DNA from: Gammaproteobacteria bacterium
GTDB lineage: Bacteria; Pseudomonadota; Gammaproteobacteria; Pseudomonadales; Azotimanducaceae
Reading direction: 5' to 3'
DNA: 48,338 nt
NCBI GenBank assembly: GCA_009841635.1
Contig: VXLJ01000020.1
Span: forward strand, 23,299-71,636
How positions within the stretch are numbered: the first letter of the stretch is position 1; the number at the start of each line of letters is the position of its first letter. A model generated the notes under the pieces. The model ran no database searches and was not told the origin of the DNA. It was given only the letters and a program-made list of their open reading frames with translations. A program made the position numbers and the translations under genes. This document shows, piece by piece, positions 36,501 through 45,375 of this stretch.

Positions 36501-37041
36501 ACAGGATTTGGCAGAGGCCGTTGCGAAACTTCAGCAAGGGATCGAAAAGATTGACCAAGAATCAAAACGAAGTCTCCGCAGTACGTTCGACGACGTAAAC
36601 AGGAATTTTGGGAGACTGTTTCGGTATCTCTTTGGCGGCGGCGCCGCTGGTCTTGAGTTCACCGATGCTGACATCATTCAAGCCGGCGTGATTGTTCGGG
36701 CACGACCGCCTGGCAAAAACAACGTGACGATCAATCTACTATCTGACGGCGAACGTGCGATGACGGCCATTGCTTTTGTGTTTGCGTTGTTTGAATTGAA
36801 TCCAAGTCCCGTGTGCATTCTCGATGAGGTCGACGCGCCGTTTGATGAGCGCAACGTCGAGAAATTCACTGAGCTGCTAGCGAAAATGAGCGTAGAGACG
36901 CAGTTCGTCGTCATAACGCACAATCCTGCAACCATGGAACTCGCAGGCAATCTACTCGGTATCACCATGGAAGAGCCAGGCGTATCGAGGTTAGTCGCTG
37001 TTAATCTCGAAGATGCTTTTGCTATGGCTGCGAATCAGTGA
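33523..37041 (+). CDS. smc: Chromosome segregation protein Smc
   Basis: 1172 residues. Walker A GPNGCGKSN at 31-39; long coiled coils on both sides of a hinge at about 510-670; C-terminal head with Walker B CILDEVDAPFD near 1098-1108. ATP-driven condensin core that organises the chromosome. The signature motif reads LSDGE (1073-1077) instead of the usual LSGGE, and the N-head block GYSIIRQNWVSQLV differs from the common form (usually IEQG). The TTG start lies 3 bases after ccmI. No scpA/scpB nearby, as is common in gammaproteobacteria. zipA and ligA follow, the expected order, but after a 797-base gap. Confidence 0.93.
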   Translation: MHLISIKLAGFKSFVEPTTVELDPDVSVVVGPNGCGKSNILEAVRWVIGESSAHQLRGEVNSDFIFSGTESRAAASRASVELLFDNSDGKLGGDYASYAELSVRRDVQTEGQSTYFLNGQRCRRKDILDVFLGTGFGTRGYSIIRQNWVSQLVNSDPETLREHLEEAAGVSRYRARRHETLNKLNLTNQNLEQVKLRQADLAKELRQLKAQAGRARRSEALTKQLHAQKARLIDSKLRIKNDHRDGISTELNVIEMQVAKIDTSLQSLNDEAEQFEALLASQRSEQQSTAETRIQAQTLVNSTTHEIEQLQNLRDVAQATIDSKLNQLDDEIKLLDTDAADLVDLQKSYVRTTAQLGELLDRKGVADHDLGLVSLEFDKARAQKEQSAEQLQQFSKQRDSLESQQRVDEANLESLSGLMDSVTSTLPVLSDIEASVGESERKAQSSEHTLKALETELTSITATINLKLKTQASLGEELENSRNRGQDLREQRLSIKILQDSSLGQTELTDEVKHWLSNANLKPGLRIGELLDVEQGWESAVEIVLGSHIQGIATNDLKQHIQDVANLHASDVELVAVGQNSSDESRESDLTPLASRLLGDSRALAPLFKGIYTCETLEEATRLRVTLDRAESVVTADNVWVGKHFIKVFRSSQGAQGVIERQRQEEELAEEISAIEQAMTTQQADLVRIKTDIEESEKSREALRERIAVATTQFTQDRTSLSHYRQQLAQNRNEIEIQQKQRVNREGEVVRLTQSIETAKKSLQGLASEHAAAQRDFDQGTTREAVLESEVEAKQQAFSALAEQVRTVENEQNELALKISFLERSQARQEELVSRLLAELRTLIEQDADAESRLPELTQRQLTNQASLTQFEEELSVLLDELRETERQVGRVRDGQTELTNEKNQLMKSETDQKTQLAGLAVEISQLMAERRELTVDPDLENEQVEENTDVAAIECEIESLTTKLSQLGLINYRATTELEERTTEKELLDAQIQDLAEAVAKLQQGIEKIDQESKRSLRSTFDDVNRNFGRLFRYLFGGGAAGLEFTDADIIQAGVIVRARPPGKNNVTINLLSDGERAMTAIAFVFALFELNPSPVCILDEVDAPFDERNVEKFTELLAKMSVETQFVVITHNPATMELAGNLLGITMEEPGVSRLVAVNLEDAFAMAANQ

Positions 37042-37538
37042 CATCTAGCGTAACAGGTAGTTATATTGACGGTTCTTTCGCCGTGCGTTTCTTCAGAATT
37101 CATGGTGCATCTCCTGTGCAATCTTGAATGTATGTTTCGTTAGGAGATGTGCGCGATCCATAGTTCCTAGAACGTACTCAGTTTTATGAAAATACTCAGG
37201 ATGACATAACAAAGCACCATTTACACACAAAAATAGCTAACAAATAAATACATGCTTCATACAAATTTCTAAGCCAACATACGTTAAAGCAATATTCTTT
37301 GTCAGAGTAATTGATCGTCTTAGATGGGTTTATTCAGAGTGCTCGGTAGATTAGCGAACTAAATATTTATGTGTTTGCGGTGTCGCGTTGAGACGCCTCG
37401 ATATGCTGACTACTGGCGTTACGTCCGAACTTGGCCCGTTCATCTTCTAGATCCGTATGACTGAAAGGGAGCCTGTTAGCCATTTCTAGCGCTTATTAAG
37501 TGTCTCCTGCATGGACTCTAACAAATACATGCCGATCT

Positions 37539-37559
37539 GTTGATTATCGACAAATCAAC
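37539..37559. repeat. Inverted repeat (7-bp stem, 7-base loop)
   Basis: GTTGATT at 37539-37545 and its exact reverse complement AATCAAC at 37553-37559. There is no T-run after it, so it is not a typical terminator. Possible protein site or RNA hairpin. Confidence 0.35.
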
Positions 37560-37697
37560 TATTTGCGCTGTAAACTTGCATGGTTGAGATCGTTCGAGCA
37601 GTGCGCATAACAAGTAGACGGCGAATTCAACGACAAGTGACCGTTGTCTGGATCAACTGCAGGCTGTGAACTTTCATGTAGTGGGACTATACAAATA

Positions 37698-37713
37698 TAT
37701 ATTTATAAATATA
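37698..37713. repeat. 16-base A/T palindrome upstream of the zipA promoter
   Basis: The central ATATTTATAAATAT (37699-37712) is perfectly palindromic and one further pair extends it to 16 bases. It lies about 32 bases upstream of the -35 of the zipA promoter, where an UP-like or regulator-binding role is possible. Confidence 0.4.
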
Positions 37714-37744
37714 CAGTCTAAATTTTGTGTCCTCTTGCAAACTC

Positions 37745-37773
37745 TTTACATTTGTGTTTAGTTTTGATATATT
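37745..37773 (+). promoter_or_regulatory. Sigma70-type promoter of zipA
   Basis: TTTACA at 37745-37750 and TATATT at 37768-37773 with exactly 17 bases between them. The region upstream is A/T-rich. It is the best promoter match seen by eye in this window. Confidence 0.65.
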
Positions 37774-37828
37774 CTCGGAAGGTGAAATGAATTTCGCCAT
37801 ATGCAAGCTGTTTCCAGCTAAAAGATAC

Positions 37829-37833
37829 GGAGG
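37829..37833 (+). promoter_or_regulatory. Strong ribosome binding site of zipA
   Basis: GGAGG lies 5 bases before the ATG at 37839. Together with the promoter at 37745 it makes zipA an independently expressed gene rather than only a distal part of the ccm-smc run. Confidence 0.7.
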
Positions 37834-37838
37834 TCTTT

Positions 37839-39257
37839 ATGGAGATATTTGCGCAGCTAACGGGTAGTCAACTTCTCGTGACGGCATCGTTGGTACTGTT
37901 TGCTTTACTCATTCTCTCGAGCGTTTATTTACGTTTACAAGCTCAATACCGAACTAGGCATCGACTCGCGGGTGGTACACGCAAAGATGTGCTCAACTAC
38001 CCACCCAATAGCAATTCCAAGGATTTTTCCAAAAAAACCATGCACTCAGAGGTCGTGACGCGGGCACGTCCAAAAGGTCATACCAATCGACGAGGCACCC
38101 CTGTTAATTTTGGTATTCACGACGAGTTTAAACGACCGGAGCACGCGGACGATAGCGATTACGAAGTTGTAGTTGATAGCACGAAAGGCAACTCCGAAGC
38201 CTTCGATTACGCTCAGTCGACAGGAAGTGATCAAGCGAATGTTCACTATGCTGAAGGATGGTCGACGGAAGATGTTGCAACTGAGGACTACGACTCAGAT
38301 TACTCGATAGAAGCATCGACCACCGAACAAAGTGAATCGGAAAGCGAATCTGCCGCGTTTGAACCAACCCATTGGGAGACGCCTCCGTCCATTACTAACA
38401 ACGTTGCTAGTGATTCAGTATTCGAAGATACAGACGATTGGACGGCACACGAGACAGAGTCCGAGTGCCAAAGTACTTCGGAGGTGTCAACTCATGTCGA
38501 CGATTCTGCGTTTCACGATGATGAGCCAAACGAGTCGTACGACCAAACGGAATATGTTGAAGAGGTTGCGGCATCCGACACGTACGACGAAGCATTCACG
38601 GCGACGCCTGAACCTGTAACTACGACAGAAGAGGACACGGCAGTGTCCGACGAATTGTTGGTCGCGCCATTTGATCACCGAGTAGCTGAAGTCCAGCGCG
38701 TCGCTAGTCAAGTAGGAAGGTCAGCAACAGGTCTATCGGTAGTTTCCATTTGCCTAATCAGCGAGTATCAAGGTCGATTTTTTCGCGACATTCAAGGAGA
38801 ACAGTTAGGCACATTTCTCACTAATCGCAATTTCATTCTGCTTGACGAAGAGTATCACCTGCAAAGTCCAGTCGTGCTCGATGCGGGCGGCATTCGAATT
38901 CGGAACTTCGAGATGGAACCAATCGGTGAATTGGTAAAGACAAATGGTGAAACGCGAGGATTTCGTATCTATTTCCGCCCGGGCGATTGCGCTGATCCAC
39001 TCTCTACGTTTGCCGAGATGATGAGGATAGCGGAGTCTGCGCGACAGTTTTTTGCTGAAGCGTGTGAAAAGCCGCTAGAAATTTGGGATGGTAGAAAACC
39101 TATCCAGCCGCTTTCACAAGAAGGCTATAAGCAATTGGTTTTTGATTTGCAGACAACATTTACCATGTTCAAAGGCACCTCATATTCACGTACAACGCTC
39201 AGCCGGAATGAGTTTGAACCAAGCGATTCACTGGTAAGTCAAGCTTCGCAATATTGA
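37839..39257 (+). CDS. zipA: Cell division protein ZipA, divergent, long linker
   Basis: 472 residues. N-terminal membrane anchor (LLVTASLVLFALLILSSVYL, about 12-31), a short basic stretch, then a long acidic Ser/Thr/Asp/Glu-rich linker (about 105-280) of low complexity, and a C-terminal globular domain (about 295-445) in the place of the FtsZ-binding ZipA domain (GLSVVSICLIS, GTFLTNRNFILLDEEYHLQSPVV). Position between smc and ligA is the classic gammaproteobacterial zipA position. E. coli ZipA has 328 residues; the extra length is in the linker. The call rests on topology and synteny more than on strong sequence identity. Confidence 0.75.
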   Translation: MEIFAQLTGSQLLVTASLVLFALLILSSVYLRLQAQYRTRHRLAGGTRKDVLNYPPNSNSKDFSKKTMHSEVVTRARPKGHTNRRGTPVNFGIHDEFKRPEHADDSDYEVVVDSTKGNSEAFDYAQSTGSDQANVHYAEGWSTEDVATEDYDSDYSIEASTTEQSESESESAAFEPTHWETPPSITNNVASDSVFEDTDDWTAHETESECQSTSEVSTHVDDSAFHDDEPNESYDQTEYVEEVAASDTYDEAFTATPEPVTTTEEDTAVSDELLVAPFDHRVAEVQRVASQVGRSATGLSVVSICLISEYQGRFFRDIQGEQLGTFLTNRNFILLDEEYHLQSPVVLDAGGIRIRNFEMEPIGELVKTNGETRGFRIYFRPGDCADPLSTFAEMMRIAESARQFFAEACEKPLEIWDGRKPIQPLSQEGYKQLVFDLQTTFTMFKGTSYSRTTLSRNEFEPSDSLVSQASQY

Positions 39258-39286
39258 TTTCCCACTTCGGTTCCCATAACCTATAA

Positions 39287-41302
<2,016 letters not shown>

Positions 41303-41424
41303 ACCCAGCTCGTGGCTTTGTCCATTTGACCGCCAACTTCAGCATGCGCACCGAACGCAACCTTGCAGTAGTGTTTCTGATTGACTCGTGAGAATAGTCT
41401 AAGCGGGTATCCCTACCAATAGCT

Positions 41425-42354
41425 TCATTCGATCATCGTGGCGATGATGCAATGATCAGGACTCTCACGACCTCTTTCATATTCCTTCGTTTTGGACTTC
41501 AGAACGCTTTCGCTGAGTGGATTAGAGATGATGATGTGGTCGATCAAGTCTGGGTAGCGCTCATCGCACCACGCTTCTTGCGGTTTCCCATCGCGCAGAT
41601 CGGCTGTGACCAAGGTTGTCTCTAAGCGTTGGTCCAACAGACGTTCCGCAGCCCAATCGTTTGGGAGTGCTAGACGGCGATTGAAATCCCCAAGAATCAC
41701 AAAATGCTCGTTTGCGCTATTTCGCGCTTGGATCCATTCAACCATGCGTTCGATCTGACCACGCAGTGTAATGCAAATATTCGCTCGATTAGGGGTTTGA
41801 TCCTGCTCGGGACCCCAACATCCAGACGCAAGGTGAACAGACAGAACGCGTATGTCTTTACCGTCGTGATGAACTTTTAGGTCAGCACCCCAGCGCTGGT
41901 TGGCATCACCGCCGGCGAGATGTGAGTACGCATCTAGGCGCGTAAACGCTACGCCTTTTCGAATGGCAAAACCAGTCGCTTGATGACGGAGGCGCTTATC
42001 TTGCGTGCCCCAACAGATATTTCCACCTTTCGCGCCTCGATTGTTCGGGCGATCGGACATGATGACGGTCCATTGATCTTCAGGAAATACCCTGTAAGCT
42101 GCTTCAGCGCTCTCGACCTCTTGGATCGCGACGACTTCCGCATTGAGTTCCCGAATACGTTGTGCGATGTAGGCGTAATCGTCATCGTTACGTGGTATGC
42201 AGCCTGCGTTGTTGTCTTCATTCAGATGTTCAACATTCCAGGTTGCGATATGCAATGGACCGGCGGCTGTAAACGTTGCTGCGAATAGTGCACCTGCGAC
42301 AACTAGTGCAAGTAAATGGCGATAGAGCATGCGATGTAAGAAGAACTTGATCAA
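41425..42354 (-). CDS. Secreted endonuclease/exonuclease/phosphatase family protein
   Basis: 309 residues. Signal peptide (LLALVVAGALFAATFTAAG) then the EEP fold: IATWNVEHL with metal-binding Asn, VAIQEV with the metal-binding Glu, SVHLASG, LGDFNRRL, and the C-terminal DLIDHIII and ESPDHCII motifs with catalytic Asp/His. These residues are all present, so it should hydrolyse phosphodiesters or phosphomonoesters outside the cytoplasm; nucleic acids or phospholipids are both possible. Start TTG 42354 or ATG 42330; neither has a good ribosome site, and both keep the signal peptide. Confidence 0.82.
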   Translation of the reverse strand: MIKFFLHRMLYRHLLALVVAGALFAATFTAAGPLHIATWNVEHLNEDNNAGCIPRNDDDYAYIAQRIRELNAEVVAIQEVESAEAAYRVFPEDQWTVIMSDRPNNRGAKGGNICWGTQDKRLRHQATGFAIRKGVAFTRLDAYSHLAGGDANQRWGADLKVHHDGKDIRVLSVHLASGCWGPEQDQTPNRANICITLRGQIERMVEWIQARNSANEHFVILGDFNRRLALPNDWAAERLLDQRLETTLVTADLRDGKPQEAWCDERYPDLIDHIIISNPLSESVLKSKTKEYERGRESPDHCIIATMIE

Positions 42355-42505
42355 CCTATGAATTTTGCTTGTGCACTTATGTTTGAAACATCTGTAGCGA
42401 ACAGGAATGGCAACGCCAGCCCACAGACCAGCGACGTGAATTGGACGGTTGATTTGCGAGGTTTATTCACCATTGAACTAGTGTGAAGCATCAGGCAAGC
42501 AGACC

Positions 42506-42511
42506 TATACT
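42506..42511 (+). promoter_or_regulatory. -10-like TATACT before the 42538 gene
   Basis: TATACT lies 26 bases before the ATG at 42538, with a weak -35 (GTGAAG at 42483-42488). It overlaps the alternative TTG at 42511, so the ATG is the better start for this gene. Confidence 0.35.
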
Positions 42512-42537
42512 TGCGAATATGTTCTAGAGTGCGAGCC

Positions 42538-43578
42538 ATGCGACTTTCCTATACCCAAGACGAACTGCTTTCGGAGCACGATTACCATCGCAAGCAAATC
42601 ATCGATGGACAACGATTGCATGGCGGTTTTGACGAGGACGGTAAATACTTGCCGCCACGATCCAAGATTCGGCCAGAGGCGATCACAAACTGGTCGGCGG
42701 CTTTGCGTGAGCGGGGTGGCGATCTCTTGGATGCGAATTCATCGTTGTTGAGTGGTCCGCGCGTCCCGAACTTTGAGCAGCAGTGCTTGCTTATCGGCAA
42801 CGGTTTGAGCCGTGTGTTTTGGAATGGCTTGACCATTACGGGCAAAATCGAAGGGCGCGGCCGGATGCTTGCAACGATGCCGATGCCAGATTTGCAAGCG
42901 TTGGTCGTAGAAGACATCAGTGAAATGGCAATCGGCCATCTCAACACGGGATTGATGATTGCCCATGGCCTCGATGAAGGTGGTATTCCCGAAGAAGGCA
43001 TTGGCGGTCACGATGTTATGTGGTTTATCGCCCGTGATCTCGCATTCGGCAAAGACGCTTATCCAGACGCTGAACCTCCAGAACGCATTTCGCGAGGTGA
43101 AGAAGGGCAGCGCAACATGCCGCAGCTTGCCATGCCTTATGAGCTGTTTCTGAGCTTTCTGATGAACTTGCTGCTGATTGAGTTTCGTGCCGAAATCGGC
43201 TTTGCCTCAAGCCAAAAGATTTTTCGCACGACCCGTTTGTTTCCTGGTCGCGAATCAGCATCACTTGAAGCTGCTGAAATCATCGAACGAATACGCGCAG
43301 ATGAACTAATCCACGTTGAATCGTTGCGGCTTTATCTCGGGGAACTTCGCGCATGCACGTTGCGCACGGAAGCAGGTGGCGAGATCCCAGGTCATGAAAT
43401 CATCGATCCATTCTGGCAAAACTTGGTTGCATGGTCGACTGGCGATCAACCTCGCTTAGTGGCACAGCAAACGCATGCTTCTATTGTGAACATGATTGAT
43501 GAACACCCTGACGCTGCACGCGTAAAGCGTGGGTTCGATGACCTTCGCGACGATGGCTACGAGCTAGAAGCGGCTTAA
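42538..43578 (+). CDS. Unrecognised protein, possibly ferritin-like helical
   Basis: 346 residues; I do not recognise the family. Cytoplasmic by composition, no signal or membrane segment. It contains several long helices with acidic/His residues spaced as in di-iron ferritin-like folds: Glu125, Glu129 and His134 in VEDISEMAIGH, Glu215 and Glu219 in LLLIEFRAEIGF, and a clear ExxH at Glu256-His259 in RADELIHVESL. A second ExxH is not seen, so the di-iron reading is a guess. ATG start at 42538 is preferred over TTG 42511, which overlaps a -10-like TATACT. It converges with the DUF169 gene with one base between their ends. Confidence 0.7.
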   Translation: MRLSYTQDELLSEHDYHRKQIIDGQRLHGGFDEDGKYLPPRSKIRPEAITNWSAALRERGGDLLDANSSLLSGPRVPNFEQQCLLIGNGLSRVFWNGLTITGKIEGRGRMLATMPMPDLQALVVEDISEMAIGHLNTGLMIAHGLDEGGIPEEGIGGHDVMWFIARDLAFGKDAYPDAEPPERISRGEEGQRNMPQLAMPYELFLSFLMNLLLIEFRAEIGFASSQKIFRTTRLFPGRESASLEAAEIIERIRADELIHVESLRLYLGELRACTLRTEAGGEIPGHEIIDPFWQNLVAWSTGDQPRLVAQQTHASIVNMIDEHPDAARVKRGFDDLRDDGYELEAA

Positions 43579-43579
43579 C

Positions 43580-44362
43580 TCAACCGTAACTTACGTTCAT
43601 ACCGTCGCGGACATCGTTATTAATTCCGTATTGAGGAATCGGATAACGGAGACCATTGCGCGATAAATTTCGCAAGCCTTCGACAACACTTGGTAGAAAC
43701 GTAGGTGGGATCGCCATCAAGAGTTCATCTTCAAGTACCCCGCCGTAGCGTCGCTCGGCGAAGCACGGTATCGAAAGACTTGGCTCACCAGTCGCTAGGG
43801 CACGTCCCCAGCTATCGGCGCACGCACTTTCACCCACGCAGCCCCATTCGAGTTTTCGATAACCCGTCCACTGCAAGCCATTGATAAACAGGATCATTTG
43901 AGCTGGCGTTGCATAGATAAGTGCGATGTCAGGTGGGTTTAGCCGGCCTGAGACGAGTGGACTCACAGCCATTGCTTCGTATTGACCGAACGCAACGACG
44001 TCCATCGCAGCTTGATGTTTCGCGGCTTCCTCTTGGTTTTCGTACCAAACGCCAGCCATGCGATCGCCAGAGAGCCATTCGTCAGATCGGGGTGCTAGAC
44101 CAATGACCGTCTGGCACTGCGCACCGACCAAATCCTCAGCTGTGATGCCAACGGTCCAGCCATTACGCGCCGCTTGCCCCACGATTTGGTCGGTGGTATG
44201 AACGTGTTTAGGCCGCCGAATACGTTCGATTGAATCGAGTTCCCCTTTTTGCACAAATAACTTCATACCAATTGGTGTCGTGCGCAATCGGAGGAATTGA
44301 TTTAGACCGGCGACCAGCTCTTGCCAATCAATGTTCTGGGTCTCTGTTGCGATGAGTGCCAC
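43580..44362 (-). CDS. DUF169 family protein
   Basis: 260 residues. It fits the DUF169 family: an N-terminal TTPIGMKLF block, Cys in VGAQCQTVIGL, MAVSPLVSGRLNPPDIALIYATPAQMILFINGLQ in the middle (residues about 132-165), and a Cys-containing GCVGESACADS followed by GEPSLSIPCFAERRYGG. The family is common in archaea and bacteria and its biochemistry is unknown; the conserved cysteines suggest a metal or cofactor site. GTG start. It follows the enoyl-CoA hydratase gene on the same strand (11 bases), so they probably form an operon. Confidence 0.82.
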   Translation of the reverse strand: MALIATETQNIDWQELVAGLNQFLRLRTTPIGMKLFVQKGELDSIERIRRPKHVHTTDQIVGQAARNGWTVGITAEDLVGAQCQTVIGLAPRSDEWLSGDRMAGVWYENQEEAAKHQAAMDVVAFGQYEAMAVSPLVSGRLNPPDIALIYATPAQMILFINGLQWTGYRKLEWGCVGESACADSWGRALATGEPSLSIPCFAERRYGGVLEDELLMAIPPTFLPSVVEGLRNLSRNGLRYPIPQYGINNDVRDGMNVSYG

Positions 44363-44373
44363 AACGTTCTACC

Positions 44374-45228
44374 TTAATCAGCGGTTACGCGATTGAATTT
44401 CGGTGGTCGTTTCTCGACGAACGAATCGACACCCTCCTTGAAATCGCCGCGAGCGAGGCTCTCGTCCATCCATTCGTTCGACTCAACCATCGCTGGATGG
44501 AGTTCTTTATTCAAATGTTTGTAGACCTGCCGCTTCATATACATTAAAGACGTGGGCGAATTCGTTTCATTGAGGTTATTGAGAAACTCGACGGCATCTT
44601 GCACACACTCGCCATCTTCACTTAAACGATTGGCGTAGCCAAGACGAAAAGCTTCTTCGCCATTGATTTTGCGCGACGTCCAAAAGAGATCGAGGGCGTT
44701 CGCAGGACCAATTAGGCGCGGCAGCATCCAGCTGGTGCCATGTTCAGCGATCAACCCGCGTTGTGCAAAGGAAGTTGTGATTCTCGCACCGCGATCGATA
44801 AAACGCAGGTCGCAAAAAGTTGCCCAACTAAAACCTAAGCCTGCACAAGCGCCGTTGATTGCTGCGATGAGTGGTTTGCGCAGGCCGAGAAAATAGGCTG
44901 CACCAATTTCGAAATTAGGGTCGTCATCCGGATTGCCTGGAGCTGCCGACAAATGCTCGAAACTTGAGCCTAAACGCTTACCGGCTTCGCTCATTTTTCC
45001 CAATGCGTTCATATCGACGCCTGAACAAAAACCTCGTCCTGCACCGGTAATGACGTTGCCTAACACTTGGGCATCGTGTTCGGAGCGATCGAGCGCGTGT
45101 CGTACCTCAGCTTGTGTCAAGTCGGTCAGAGCGTTGAGCGTTTCGGGGCGATTTAATGTGATGACAGCCGCTGCGCCATCGATTTCATAGAGGATTTCTT
45201 GGTATTCGACTTGTGCTGCATCCGTCAT
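44374..45228 (-). CDS. Enoyl-CoA hydratase/isomerase family protein
   Basis: 284 residues, crotonase fold. The oxyanion-hole motifs are FCSGVDMNAL and NGACAGLGFS, followed by GLIAEHGTSWMLPRLIG, where an acidic residue (the E of AEHG) stands close to the active site in related hydratases. It should act on an acyl-CoA in beta-oxidation or a side pathway; the exact substrate cannot be read. ATG start. It shares a divergent promoter region with the CoA-transferase and is upstream of the DUF169 gene. Confidence 0.9.
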   Translation of the reverse strand: MTDAAQVEYQEILYEIDGAAAVITLNRPETLNALTDLTQAEVRHALDRSEHDAQVLGNVITGAGRGFCSGVDMNALGKMSEAGKRLGSSFEHLSAAPGNPDDDPNFEIGAAYFLGLRKPLIAAINGACAGLGFSWATFCDLRFIDRGARITTSFAQRGLIAEHGTSWMLPRLIGPANALDLFWTSRKINGEEAFRLGYANRLSEDGECVQDAVEFLNNLNETNSPTSLMYMKRQVYKHLNKELHPAMVESNEWMDESLARGDFKEGVDSFVEKRPPKFNRVTAD

Positions 45229-45254
45229 GGCGCACTACCTTAAAAAAATGAATG

Positions 45255-45352
45255 CCGCTTTGAATTTTGCACGATACAAATGCGGTCTAAACACTGAAGG
45301 AGCCTCACATCAGCTAGATTAGAAGGTCGCTCGCACACCTAAAATCGTGCAA
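45255..45352. promoter_or_regulatory. Possible regulatory dyads in the divergent promoter region
   Basis: Between the hydratase and CoA-transferase genes, TTGCACGAT (45267-45275) and its exact reverse complement ATCGTGCAA (45344-45352) lie 68 bases apart. A second imperfect dyad CCGCTTTG / CAAATGCGG sits at 45255-45262 and 45277-45285. They could be sites for one regulator controlling both directions, but short dyads also occur by chance. Confidence 0.3.
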
Positions 45353-45375
45353 CTGTTGAGTTCAGCGACTAATCT

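Larger units (their letters stand above)
37042..37838. other. 797-base intergenic region between smc and zipA, AT-rich, no intact gene
   Basis: Long non-coding stretch with low GC in parts (17 G+C of 60 in 37201-37260). It holds a 16-base A/T palindrome (37698-37713), a 7-bp stem-loop (37539-37559) and, near the end, the zipA promoter and ribosome site. I see no terminator with a U-tract after smc. The largest plausible frame is a 31-residue reading (37369-37464) without a ribosome site; it was not accepted. Confidence 0.6.

Noticed and set aside
37369-37464. 31-residue frame rich in Trp, Tyr and Arg in the smc-zipA gap
   Set aside because: No ribosome site, too short, no recognised family; could be a remnant but not enough support.
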